Position numbers and translations under genes: made by a program
In this document: positions 48,136 to 59,964 of the stretch, piece after piece
Layout: every line of letters begins with the position of its first letter
Numbering within the stretch: the stretch's first letter is position 1
From: Lentinus brumalis
Taxonomy: Eukaryota; Basidiomycota; Agaricomycetes; Polyporales; Polyporaceae
Assembly (NCBI GenBank): GCA_001792895.1
Contig: MARA01000016.1
Span: 434,001 to 498,000, forward strand
DNA length: 64,000 nucleotides
Direction: 5' to 3'
The notes under the pieces: generated by a model
Databases searched by the model: none
Told to the model about the DNA's origin: nothing
Seen by the model: the letters and a program-made list of their open reading frames with translations, nothing else

Positions 48136-51100
48136 GTCGCAGGATTACCTTGGCCCCGTCTCGCGATCTGTGATCGCGACACGACGCTCTATTGTCTACG
48201 GAGCCTGTCCTGTCAGCTCGACACAGAGCTTCCTGTCATGTACCATAACGCGTTAACATGACCCTTATAGGGCGAGCGTACGTGTCTTTGTCTAATGAGT
48301 ATGTCTCTCTTGCTATGGTCTGTTTGATCTCTTTCTCCCCGCCTTCGCATATGTACTATCTCATCGTCTCGACGGCGCTTCATAGTACTTGTGTATTCTA
48401 TTGCGATTTTTATCCTTGTTGTATGTATGAACATTGTGCTCATCTCCCCTTCAATGTCAGGTCCCGTCCACCGCACCGTACAGTGTGCTTCCAGTCCCCA
48501 TCCGAGCGGACACCTTGTTTGTCTTCCTCATTTGTTCGAGGCTTCGCCAGCGCAGCGACGTTAGCGTGCTAGTAGTGCAGAAGCGTTGATTGTCCGCGAG
48601 CGTTCTCTCATGCGATGGCGAGCGAATAATTCTATCTATTGCGTGGGCTGACGCATTAGTACTAAAGATCGTCTTCTGAAGCTGACTGTTCACTCAGGGG
48701 ACGAACCGCGTCTCCACCGGCCGACGCGGCGATGCGCGATGCTCATCGATCATCGCTCACCACCTTTCCCTCAGGCCGGCCTCAGGCCTCAGGCTCCCCA
48801 CCCGCGTCTCGGCATTTGGCCCCGGGCGGCTGGCATTGAAGCTGAAGCTTCGTTTTCCGAGTCGTCCGTCCGTCTCAGTGGTGTCTGTGGCTAGAGTTGT
48901 TCCAATCGTCCCTGCCGCGTGAACTCTACGATCTGTGCATAGCTTGCGTTGCATGTGCCCGGGAGGGCGATCACGTTCAGCGCGAGGGGTCTCGTAACTC
49001 TCCAGGGTCGTGTCCGCTCAGTTGACAGACAAACATTGGGAAAGGCAGCCAAACTACTAGGGCTTACGAGCTACAAGGTTCCGGCGGAACACTGGAGTTA
49101 ATTCGTAAGGACAGCCTGCTTGAGTTGGCAACGCCTCCATGTGAGTGCTCCAAGGTTGCGCCGCCTACCGAAGGCTTCTACTCAGGCCTCAGGGCCCAAT
49201 GCCTATCGTTGACGATCGTCGACAGGTGCCAGGCGCCGTGTAGAAGCGTCGGTCCAGCTTGGCTACGATTGGGCGGTCCGCAGACTCTCTGGACGTCAGC
49301 AGGGCCCGTCAAGGACGCAAGGAACGCCTGAATCCTGAGGCGAAACTACACACTCCAAGTGATCTGCAAGAAAGTACTGTGGTTCCATTCAAGCCTCATT
49401 GGCAGGCTTTATGGAAGACAGAAACTGGAGAGATGTCGTTGATTGCTCGGGCAAACGCTCAGCTCGGTGAGTGTTCAAATACCAGCCGGCCCTGGGCAAC
49501 CTCGCTTTCTCCTCACTCACCACGTCCCTGATCTACAACCCACACTATCATCCATCTCTCTCATATCATGGGTTCTTGGCGTGTGGAGTTTAAGCTCGTA
49601 GATCTTCTTGTTGAGGAACAGCCAGCGATTACTGTAGCCGTTACGACTGCTCATAACAACATCCAAGCACTCAAAGCGGCGCGCTATGCAGTCGTCTACA
49701 AGTACGACTTTCCTCCCCATGACCTCTTCGCCGTTCTTCGTTGATGAACTCTCCTCTGTTTTTCCCCAAACTCTGCTCGGACAGCGCCGGTCCCGATAAA
49801 TGGTGGCACACTAGCAGGGACGATCACCGCAACCACGTCACAGTCTGGTTCTTTGGCGCAGGCAGAGACACCAGAACTCATGTTTACGAGGATGGCACCG
49901 CGAGCATCAAACGCACCGCTCGCAATGCTGCTGAAGAGGATGACGGCACCCTGTCGCCGTGCACCGACGAGGAAGTCGAGACTGGCGGAGAGGCCGTCGG
50001 GAATTAGGTGTGTTATGATCTCCCGGTGATGGCATCGTGACGGGCCGTTGACGTAGTTCACCAGTATTCCCCCTCGGATGGCTACAAAGCATATCCCAGA
50101 TGGCACCAGCCTTGGGCAATATCGCGCGTCGCATCATGGCATGTGTGTTGCACAGTGTGTGTACTAGCGGACCCGGGCTTGTGGTCGATGTGTGAGATCG
50201 GTTGTCATGAGCTTCTGTACTGCGTGTATTGTGCCTCGAAATTTACGCCGGAATTCTGCTCGTAAATTTTATGGCGGCTGCGGTCACTTGAGTACCACCA
50301 AAGATTCGAACCTCGGTGAGGTACGACGGCTGGGTGTCTCTGGACATGATCGTTGGTTACGGTAGGCAATCAGAGGTTCTCTTGCACTGTGCATCGTCAC
50401 GGCATTGAATTACTAAGTGAATCCATACTTGGATGATAGGCTCGCTTGCCAGCCTGCAGTCAGGAAGGTACCCTTGCATCGCGACTCGTGCGTTATGCGC
50501 TCCAGCTGCAAACAACCCCGCTCCACGAACTCGTGAGGACGACTTGCTGGTCGATGCTACATGGTATCACTGTTACGGTAGGCGTCAAGGGGGTGGCAGA
50601 AAGTGAATAAGTTACCGGAGGTCCTGAAAGTGCAATAAGCAACTTTCCGGGGACCCCCTCCCCCCCTCCCCGTGGGAAAATACTTTATATGGTATGTTTT
50701 CCGTATGTTGTACAACAAAACCTTTCAAAATAGTATGAAAGACCTAAACATTCGACCGGTTGCTGTCTCTGATATGTTTCCCAACTATTTGAAGCTTCAG
50801 AGACTGCGAATCCGTGCGTGTCCTGGGAATGAGAGGGTGAGACTTCAGAGCGCCAAAATTCCTTATATGGCCGCTCAGACGCCCATCTGCCATGCTTGAG
50901 TTGCTCGACACTGGTCACAGTCCTGTGTACCCCTTACATGGAGTCTATGCCACTCCAGCAAATGTTGGAGTTGCTCAGGAGCCTCACAAAATTCTCTATC
51001 GAGGCCTAAGGAGTCCCAAAGAATGTGCACAAATGACCTCCCGAAAGTGCAACAAGACCCCCGAAACCCCCTCCCCCCATAGGCGCCCAGTACCCACGGT

Positions 51101-51197
51101 CTCAGATTTTTCCGATGCCACCCCCTTGGTAGGCGTGCACTACGGAAGCGATGTCCGGCCTCGACTCAAATCGCATTTATCGCACGCTCGTCTTTGA
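48136..51197. other. Gene-poor region left of the CACTA-ended element
   Basis: About 3 kb with no recognised gene. A 58-codon ORF at 49568-49744 (MGSWRVEFKLVDLLVEEQPA start) and a 136-codon minus ORF at 49696-50106 are the most protein-like pieces, but neither has a family match. Two related C-rich segments lie at about 50617-50672 and 51033-51080. Confidence 0.4.
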
Positions 51198-51217
51198 CAC
51201 TACGGGAAGTAAACACA
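51198..51217 (+). repeat. Left terminal inverted repeat
   Basis: 20-bp end beginning CACTA, a perfect inverse match to 54548-54567. It is preceded by TTGA. Confidence 0.85.
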
Positions 51218-53189
51218 CTTGTAATCAGTGTATGGCACAATTAGAAGCCCGATAACATTGTATGATACACTGTTTGTAGTCACGCTTTCAATCAGTGTTC
51301 ACTTATTAGCGCTGTATAGCACAGCTTCTAAAAGTGTTAATCGCATCAGTGTATCGTACACTAGTAAACCATTGTATGGTACACTACAATCCGAATACAA
51401 TGATTTCAAGTGTTGGGTACAACTGCGAGCTAAGCACACGGCGTGACCGATGCAACGTCTCAATGAGACTACTTACTGTGTTTTTAGTGTGTAAGTTCTG
51501 CAGTACCGGATATCATTGACCATGCACGTAGCTAGATGTGCGTTTTTTGGAGGGAAGTGCAAGTAAGTAACTTGTACTTACCGGTACTTAGAGCTTGCTT
51601 AGAGCCGCAGCAAAGCAGATTGGCGCTGGACTTGCCATTTACGGATGAAGGTCGATGATGATGTCATGGTCCGTGTCTTCCTGAGCGCTTGGCCTCTCGC
51701 TGCTTTTCACCTTCTACCACCACCATCTCCCTCGCAGTGCATCATTCCAGTCTCACCCGCCGAACGTAAAGTCTGGTGGTCTGCGAGCGAAGAGCGCATC
51801 GACGACGCACAGCTCCCGCCAACACGCACATGGACGCGCATATCAAAACACGCTGACGACGACGACGCAAAGTCCACGGATGCGCAGGATACGGGACATC
51901 GCCAGCAGGTCTGCGCTCGTTCGCACGCGCAGGTGTAGACTATCTAGTCTTCAGGTACGCCGCGGAGACGAATACAGGACACAGCAGCTAATTGTCTGTG
52001 TTGTACTAGGTGACTGTATGCGCATATAGTCAGGTCTGCAAGCGGGCCAGGGGCTTTCGGACGCCGGAGAAGTGTGGTGCCGAATTCGAGGTATGTGTAT
52101 TCTGTGACTGTCCGTATGCATGTCAGGGATGAGGCTATGAGAGAGCGGGCATGAGGCGTATGCGTACGGTAACACCGGTGAGTGGAACAGGGTGCCTCTG
52201 CAGAGCGAAGGCAGGAGCGCAAGCGCATCTGGTCTACAGCGGCCGGGATGGATGAACAAGAATGCGATGGTCCACGGTTCAGGTGAGTACGACGCGTAAG
52301 CATGAGCAGTACTGACGACCCGACCACGCGCTGATGTGCATCATACTGGTCTGTGCCCCGATTTTGCGACCTCTTTGCACCTTCTATCGACTCCCTATCC
52401 TCACTATCGTCCATTTCGCCGTCCTCCTGCCCTTCTCCTGCGCTCCTTCGGCCTCATCGGCCAACCTGCGAGCTATTGTCGGCCTATATCGTCCCCAGTC
52501 GGCCTTGGTAGTCATCACTCGTCCTTTCTTGACCATCACCTCCCACCTCGACTCTCGAACGACGTCGAACCGTAGTCCTTTGCGTTCGACAGTCATTGAC
52601 CAGCCTTCGTCTTCACTCCCATGGCCAGCAATTCGTCGATTCGTCGATTTGTCAGTTCATCGACCCTGCAACCCTTCGTCTATTCGAGCCTTTGAGCCTT
52701 TGAGTCTTCGTCCCTTCCCCTTTACTATACAGTTTGGTTCGACCTTGCCTTAGTTCATTTCGTCCCCTTTGCTTCGTGCCATTCGGCGCGATTCGTCGAT
52801 CGCGTCATTATGTTGCGATTGTTCGACCTGGTCCGTGCGCCTAGCGCCTGTTCGGCGTTGTCGGCGCCGTTGTTGTCGCATCACGCGATTAGCCTCGTGT
52901 TCGGCTCTGATTGGTTGTTTGTCGCTTAGTCATAGGCCGAATCGCGCGCTTCGTCGTACCATATTGTCGAACAGCATGTACAGCATCTAGTTAGAGGCCC
53001 CCTTCCCTTCCCCCACCATCTACCCTCCGAATCAAGAGACCCTTTCCCCCTCTCCGTCATTGAGCTCTCGTTTCGGTCGTTTCGACGCTCTTCGACGTTT
53101 TCGCCAGTTTCGAGCCAGAGTCGCTCCAAGTCCAGGTCCAGTTGAGTCGCAGAGTCTTCTCACAGTTTCGCCGTATCGTCGGCCAGTGT

Positions 53190-53370
53190 CGTATCGTCGA
53201 CCCAGCAAGTAGCCCAGGAAGGGTAGCCCAGGAAGGGCCGGTTTTCGCTCAAGACGAGCCTTCGTGTTCGGCCTATCGTGGCCCTAGTCGGTCTATCGTG
53301 ACCCAGTCGACCTATCGTGGTCTCCCCAGCCTATCGTGGCCCCAAGTTGTCCAGGAAGGACTTCGTCGTC
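53190..53370. repeat. Degenerate short repeats inside the element
   Basis: AGCCCAGGAAGGGT is doubled near 53211-53236, and (C)CTATCGTGRCC-type words occur about four times at 53271-53342. This part looks like repetitive non-coding sequence rather than a gene. Confidence 0.6.
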
Positions 53371-53926
53371 TCGCGCACCCAGGACGGGGCCGATTCGTCG
53401 CACTATCGCGTCGCAGAGTCTTCGCATCGAGGCCGGAGTGCCTCGTGGTTTCGTCTTGCTGACGGCTATTCGTTGTTAGGCTATATATCGCCGACACGTC
53501 GCCGATCCCCCTTTTCCCTCGCACCACTTTCACCTTCTTCCCTCCCCCTTTCGAGCTCTTCGACTACGCGAACCTCCGACGCTCGACTTCGTCGCCGCTC
53601 GACCGAGAATCGACTAGCCCACTTGCACCCTTTCAGGTTGGTTGTTGTCATTTGTTGGGTGTTCCGCCCTCAGAGACGCAGCTGCCGTATCAGCGCCAAC
53701 GCAGGTCAGGTCACGGACGAAGACGGGAAGCAGGACGCAAAACTGGACACGGCGGTCCGGTATCAGTCAACTTCAAGCGCGAAGGCTATGATTGACCTGA
53801 GGGCCAAGAACGACGATGTTTGCCCGAACGACTCAAGGACAATGGGACTTTTGAAGGTCCTAGGCTGGTGCGTACGTCCGTAATATACTCACCGCTTCGC
53901 TTCCCGTCATCTACTGTACCATTGTG

Positions 53927-54130
53927 TGACCTGTGACCGGTGGGTTTGGGTTCGACCATTCGACCAACCGGCCGGACGAGTGTGACATCCGGTTGAATTT
54001 CGACCAAACTAGGGCGCGCGGCAGCGCGCCCCCGCCGAAGGCGGTAAGCGCCCGGACGAGGTATCCGACCACTCGCCCGGTGACCTGTGACAGAGGCCCA
54101 AAATTCGACCATTTTGGGCCCCTGTGACGC
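53927..54130. repeat. Hairpin-rich block inside the element
   Basis: Three strong stem-loops follow one another: GGGCGCGC/GCGCGCCC (54012-54019 with 54024-54031), CCGCC/GGCGG (54032-54036 with 54040-54044), and GGCCCAAAAT/ATTTTGGGCC (54095-54104 with 54111-54120, loop TCGACC). The block is flanked by a direct repeat GTGACCTGTGAC near 53926 and 54080. It may be a nested small element or a structured regulatory region. Confidence 0.6.
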
Positions 54131-54547
54131 GTGACTGGTTGAATAGATTTAAATGGTACAGTACTACGGATGCGGAGCTCTTGTACTACATGTATATACT
54201 TCGCTTGTGCGCGCAAATATACGCTGTATTCCTGCATTGTGTATGCGCCAGCGTGAACCCAAATACTACGATGCCATATGACGCTTGTGATTATTGCATG
54301 GAACGTTTACAGTAAGTGTTCGGGACAGTGCAAAAGCGCGCGCCATACGCTGGCCATAGGTGTCGGGAACACCTATAATCAGTGTGCCATACGCCCGAAT
54401 CTGTCCTACCGAGGTGTTCGACACACTCGTTATCGGCGTGCCACACAATGATTTGCGATGTACACCACACTCACCACCATTGTACTGTACGCCCATGACG
54501 ATTGTACCATACACTGATCAATCATTGTATGGTACACTTCGAATCAT

Positions 54548-54567
54548 TGTGTTTACTTCCCGTAGTG
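54548..54567 (-). repeat. Right terminal inverted repeat
   Basis: Perfect inverse of the left end. It is followed by TTGA, which matches the four bases before the left end. Confidence 0.85.
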
Positions 54568-54720
54568 TTGAGCGCGTCATCGACTCGCTGGGTCCCTTTT
54601 GACGGATAATGGCAGCTTCCTGCTGCTACTTCCTTTTCTTCCTAGAGGCTCTGGAGGGTACTATGTGGTGGCCGAACGTATCTAACTTGTTGGGTAGCAC
54701 TCCTCCTACCAGTGGGAAAG

Positions 54721-56827
54721 CTACTTTTCCGATTCGCGATCCGGTCTGTGGATCAACTTCTCTGCCCAGGGTCCGCGAGGTTTGATACTGCATCGAGAGT
54801 CTTCAGGACGCCTTGGAATGTCCAGTCAGCCAACGAGTATACGACGTTGAAAGCGGAAGATTCTCTCACGACACTACACAGTCCGACATTTGAGGCTCGA
54901 TCTTGATCTCCTTCCCGTTGTCGTCGATCGGCGGGGTGATGTCAAAGACATGTAGCATTGCGGCGACATTGATGAAGAGCGCCGCGTCGCCGAAGTACCT
55001 CCCAGGACAGATTCTAGGCACTCGAGAGTGAGCAAAGCGACAGTCAGCGCATCCTTGTATGTGATGTTACCGTCTACCAAAGCCGAACACAAAGTCGTAT
55101 GGGTCCCGAACGTTGGGATCGGGCTTCCCGTCACGTATGAAGTGTTCCGGACGGAAGATGTCGGGGTCCTTGTATGTCTCAGGATCGTGCATGCATGCCC
55201 TGTTAGCGCGTCAGATCTTTCAGACCCCGAGGAGACGGAGAGAAGACGTCACCAGATATTGGCCATTACGATGCTCCCAGCTGGAATGAAGTACTCGCCG
55301 AACTCGCCGTCCTCGGTCGTGCAGTGCGCCAGCCCCAGGGGAGTCACATTCATCCAGCGAAGGGACTCCTTGATGATCGCGTTCAGGTATGGCAGCGAGT
55401 TTCGGTCGCTGAAGTCGGGAAGGCGGTCGTGACCGACGACAGCGTCGAGTTCGGCGTGCGCCTTCTTCTGGACGTCCGGGTATAGAGACATGGCGAGGCA
55501 GAATGTCTTGAGGACGGAGGCGGTCTAGATATAGGAATGAGGCGGGCTCCCCATGTGCCATTGGCAGAAGGTGAACGCGCACGGTGTCAGATCCAGCTGC
55601 GAAGAGCGACCTAGGTATGAGCACCTGAAGCGGACTTGGCTTGAGCTCACAAGCGGCTCACCTTCAAAAATGGAACTCATGACGTCGTTCGCAACTTCCT
55701 CCAGGTCATCGTAAGGCGAGTCCTTGCTATCATCATCAGCGGTCGCAAGGACCTCCGCGAGAATGCACTCAGGCTCTTCCTTGCGGTTCTGCAACATTTG
55801 TGATCAGCCGTGTGGACGCGAATAACGTAGCTAAGAGGCTGACGACGGCGTCCTTGAAGCGGTTGAATGGCATGTCCCTGAGAAGCTTGTTGTCGTCCCG
55901 CCATTTCGCAAACTGGTTTTGAAAGCCGCAGCCAGGGAAGAAGGAAGGCATATGACGTAGGAAGGGTAGGAAGTCCACAAGAAAGCCGGCTGCGACCACG
56001 AGCTCGCGGGTGCCCGCCAAGCCTGCATCGATGAAAGCTAGCATTTCGTCATTCTCATCCTTCACGTCGATGCCGTAAGCAATCTTGAGGATGGCATATG
56101 TGAATGTGCTGAGTCCGTCCGCTCAGATGCGGTCTCAAGGTGTATGTGCGAGCAATCATGGGACTTCCTATTGTATATGGTCATCAAGCCGATCTGGGTC
56201 TTTCGCGACGTTGGCCAGAAACGTGTGAACTGCGGAGAGCTGAACCGGTCGGTACTTCGCAATGGCGCCTGGGTGAAAATGTTGCCAGAAGATGCGCCTC
56301 TGACGTCTCCATGCTGGACCATACGGGAGGAAGCCAAGGCCCATTCGTGCCCAGTACTGAGTTGATGAGGATCTGCGGGAGTGACGGTGCATTAGGGTGC
56401 TCACAGGGAGATACTTGGCGTCTGCTTGCGGTCAGACGTGTTTGCCGAACGTCTGTCCAAGAATTCAAGTGTCGTGTCGGAGCTACCGAGAACTACAATG
56501 GGTTGACGGAAGGCCTCGAAGTATAGAATAGGTCCTGGGACAGAGAGGCTGAGTGAGCTTTCGACCGGGGAAAGCGCAATTTCTGAACGTACCATATCTG
56601 CCTCGCAGCTGGTCGAAGGCCACCCATGGTCGTCCTTTCCGCAAGTCGAGAACATTGCCGAAGAAAGGGAGTCCCCTTGGTCCGGGCGGCAAAGGCTTCC
56701 CACGAGCCCGCGCGTTCCAGCGGGCGACAGAGCGCACGTACAGGACGAGCAGCAGTGAGCATGCAGCAAGGGCAATAGAAGACACCGGCATCAACGCTGA
56801 AAGGCCTGTGTCATCGAATAGGAACAT
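54721..56827 (-). CDS. Cytochrome P450 monooxygenase 1 (O-methylsterigmatocystin oxidoreductase-like type)
   Basis: Membrane-anchored haem-thiolate oxygenase. The minus-strand start MFLFDDTGLSALMPVSSIAL leads into a hydrophobic anchor, then the hinge GKPLPPGPRGLPFFGN. Next exons give AFRQPIVVLGSSDTTLEFLD, MGLGFLPYGPAWRRQRRIFW (C helix) and AYGIDVKDENDEMLAFIDAG. The I-helix AGSDT is joined to TASVLKTFCLAMSLYPDVQK. The K-helix ExxR lies in IIKESLRWMNVTPLGLAHCT, followed by HFIRDGKPDPNVRDPYDF. The haem loop FGFGRRICPGRYFGDAALF is restored by an intron within the Arg codon (donor CG|GTAACA, acceptor CCTAG). The C-terminus splices to IKPRGPWAEKLIHRPDRESE and a TAG at 54721. About ten introns; the set of motifs is complete. 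The substrate is unknown and the subfamily label is tentative. Confidence 0.83.
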
Positions 56828-57803
56828 GGATCATCATGAGTCCCTTGATGTCCCCTTTTATACGTCGAACATCAACACCCGCTGCCTCCCCTCAAGCGGA
56901 GTCATAGTCCACAGGGCGTACACGGTTTGATTGCACCCGAGAGGAAGTCCTTACCATGTAATGGAATCAGTGCGGAGGCAACGAAACCTTGTCCGATAAG
57001 GCGCACCTGCTGATCACTGGCCGCGGCTTGTTCGTGAACGAAGGGAATAGATACTTGTGGCGGCCCTGTACGGCAGCATCTATGATCTAGGGAAGTCGTC
57101 ACCGTCAAATTAGGTAGATGCATTCGGAAGACTCTTCTGTGAAGCATGATGTACGGCACCCACCTTGTCCGCACGGCGGCGCACCTGCGAGAATTCGTCC
57201 CCGCTTGTGACCGGGGTTCCAAGGCGGCCCTGACAAAGTCATCTGAGTTGCGGCACTGGCCTCTATGTCCCTGCTGGTATTGTGGATCTTGTCAAGCTCG
57301 GGAGCTTTGTAGGCCTGATGTTTATCTTCACTGGACGATGTGAGATCGCAAGAAAGGTTGTGGGAGGTGTAAGTTACGTAGATCGCATGACATATGGGTC
57401 ACGGTGCATCGAGCAACTGGTATCGTGGTAAGAGGCCTCATACAGTCACTTGATGATATTTGACTTACCGTCGACGTCCTAGAGGGTCTCCGCTCCGCTG
57501 GCAATGTCGAGTCGAAGTTGCATAAGACTCGTTCGAGTGGGTGAGGTTCTTCAAGTTATCAGCTATTAGGCCGGTGGCCATGATGCGTACCTTGCACTCC
57601 TCCTCCAAGTATGTTGAATACGAGAGGTCAGGAAAGTGTAAGTAAGAACAGCACACGGACAAGAGGCTTGGGCGGGATGCCGGACCGAACCAAAGCGAAC
57701 CTAGCGCGCGCAATACTGGTCGGCCTCTGGAATCCCGGCCAACGACTCGGAGATTCACCTCAGCTCTCACAAACGTGAGTGAGATTGGACGTCAACATCA
57801 ACA
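56828..57803. other. Intergenic between the two P450 genes
   Basis: About 975 bp. A minus ORF at 56902-57222 and a plus ORF at 57146-57343 overlap, but neither has a recognised motif. The region includes the promoter of P450 1 and the 3' flank of P450 2. Confidence 0.4.
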
Positions 57804-59964
57804 TTACAGCCTGCCTTCAATGGCCACAGGCAACTCGGGCCGCGCCACCAGGAAGTAGTCCTTGAGCTCCTCCTCAAACTTCGCCGGATCCCACCCATCA
57901 CGCAGCCCGAACCTGAAGTTCTTCATCAGCGCGACAATGACCGTGCGCATCTCGAGCATCGCTAGGCCCTTCCCTGGACAGTTCATCGGGCCTATGGAGA
58001 ACGGCGTGAACGCGGCTTCGTTGTGGACGAAGCCCGCAATGTCCGTCTTCGTCGCGTCCTGCGCAGAGGATGGTGGTCGCGCGTCTTCGTGACGGAGTTG
58101 GCCAGAAGTGATCAGCCAGCGCTCCGGCCAGAACGCGTCGGGGAAGCTGAAGTTGCGCGGGTCGCGGTGGAGAATCCAGGGCGGTAGGTAGACCACTGTA
58201 CCCGGCGGGAGGACACTGGAACAGACCGTCAGCCACAGAATCGATCGCGCACCTATGGATACGTACGTTGAGCCGACTACAACGGGTGCACCACTGTGGG
58301 GTACCCGGCGCTGAGAGCCCAGCGGGACGGGTGGATAGAGCCGGAGAGCTTCGTTTCTAGGAATCATGTCAGACTTACGGACCAACAAATGACCCCAAAT
58401 CTTTCTCACATCACAGCGTGAAGGTAGTGCATATCCCGATGATGCTTCGTCTCCGAAGCGGACTCGCCAGCTGGGTAGAACTTGTCGATCTCCGCCTGCA
58501 GCTTCGCGTACGCCTCCGGGTGCGTCAACAGGCAGTAGAACACGTTTGTCATCGTCATCGAGGCGGTATCCGAGCCTGCGACGACTGTGAGGATCCCATC
58601 GTCTGCAAGTTCCGCGATGGCCGGGGGCTCCTGTCGGAGAGATCCTCGTTGCACTGTCATTCATGGCGTTAGTCGACCACATGCACAGCAAGCAAGGAGT
58701 ACTGCTTACCAGGTAGTGGTACAAGTCCCGGGTTTTCGACCCTCTCTCCAGACGCGCTTTAGCCATCTGTCTTCCGTTCTCCTGCAGCAGCAGCATGGGT
58801 TTGACCACACTCGGAATCTTGCCAAGGTAGATGCCCAGCCAAGGGAGGGTGTGCAGGACCGTGCACACGCTGGCAATAGATGAGTGCAAGGAAATCGGGG
58901 AAGGGCGGACGTACTCACACCATGCCTTCCTCGATGATTGCCCAGACGTTGTTCTTGTCGCCATTCCTGAGCAGCTCGGATCCACCACCGAACCTGGGAA
59001 CAACCCGTCACCTTGAGTGTCTAGGAGAGAATGGGAAGCTCGTACGCCATGTCACACATGAAATCATATCTGTCCGGCGACGTGTGTCAGTTCAGCACGA
59101 GATGTCACAGAGCATGGCGCAACTTACCCGAAGTACTTCAGCCACAATCCTAAATCGGCCGACCCGGACTGGTCACCGAGACGCTGCACGAGAAGCTGTG
59201 CTCTCTCAGCGAGGAGAGGTTCGTACTCCTTGAGCGCGCTCTGTTTCAGACCGCGATTCCAGGGACGGCGACGTTGCAGATGGTATGGAATGTCCACGAT
59301 ACCGACCAGATTAGTATCCTCCGACATATTGCCTCCGATATGATCTGTATAGGTGAGTGAGAAGCCGCATAACCCTCGTCTGACCGCTCTTTCGACGTAC
59401 TCGGACCCTTCGGGAGACCGCCAGCACCCAAGAGGGGATCGACGAACGTCGGATCAACTATGGATATTTCGTTGGGTCCTAAGCAACCGTCAGCGGTGAG
59501 GCAGAGGTACATGTAGGATTCAACGCACCAGTCCGAACGATATCTCCATATCGCTTGTGCATATCTGCGAACGTCCTGTGGCGATTTCCCGAGACTGTCG
59601 CAGCCGCAGGCCCAATCATGGAGACCCTTCGCCATACTGGGCCCGGATAATCCGCGAGCGGGTGGAATGGGGAGAGCCGATAGACGACGACGGAGATGGC
59701 GAGCGCAGCCAGGTAGGACAGCAAGGCGTTCACGAACACCGTGAGGAATGCGCTGTACGGCTGAGAGCGGGCGACATACGCCGCAACGAGCGCAGGAGGA
59801 GCAAGCAGCAAGCTGAGATGGACGGCGACGCGATAAGTTTCGTGTCGGCGGAAGACTTGATGTGCAATCTATAGAGTGTGTGAGGTCAGGACCTCGCGGG
59901 AGGATTGAGGGAGACGTACGAGAGCAAGGGGGAGGGTCAGCGGAGATACTTCACGAAGAGACAT
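57804..59964 (-). CDS. Cytochrome P450 monooxygenase 2
   Basis: Second minus-strand P450, not a close copy of its neighbour. Exon 1 is MSLREVSPLTLPLAL, spliced (GTACGT ... CTATAG) to IAHQVFRRHETYRVAVHLSL, a hydrophobic N-terminal region. YRLSPFHPLADYPGP is the Pro-rich hinge. Then come GPNEISIVDPTFVDPLLGAG, IPYHLQRRRPWNRGLKQSAL and GSADLGLWLKYFGYDFMCDM. The I helix is DDGILTVVAGSDTASMTMTN, the ExxR is in NEALRLYPPVPLGSQRRV, and the PERF-like motif is FPDAFWPERWL. The haem loop FSIGPMNCPGKGLAMLEMR contains the Cys ligand. The end is FLVARPELPVAIEGRL with a TAA at 57804. The long hydrophobic N-terminus and motif style resemble basidiomycete CYP5150-type enzymes; this is an impression, not a search result. 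It appears intact. Confidence 0.83.

Larger units (their letters stand above)
51198..54567. mobile_element. 3.37-kb element with CACTA-type inverted ends, no transposase seen
   Basis: The left end CACTACGGGAAGTAAACACA (51198-51217) is the exact inverse of the right end TGTGTTTACTTCCCGTAGTG (54548-54567). The flanking bases are TTGA on both sides (51194-51197 and 54568-54571), giving an apparent 4-bp target duplication. Both subterminal regions (about 51225-51390 and 54360-54545) contain many copies of TGTATGGTACACT and variants in both orientations, as expected for CACTA-like subterminal arrays. Internal ORFs (51645-51938, 52334-52753, 53317-53883) show no transposase motif. I therefore infer a non-autonomous element, possibly carrying captured sequence. 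Confidence 0.8.

Noticed and set aside
50290..50390. ATTCGAACCTCGG, resembling a minus-strand tRNA T-arm
   Set aside because: The T-stem needs several wobble pairs and there is no credible D-arm or anticodon loop.
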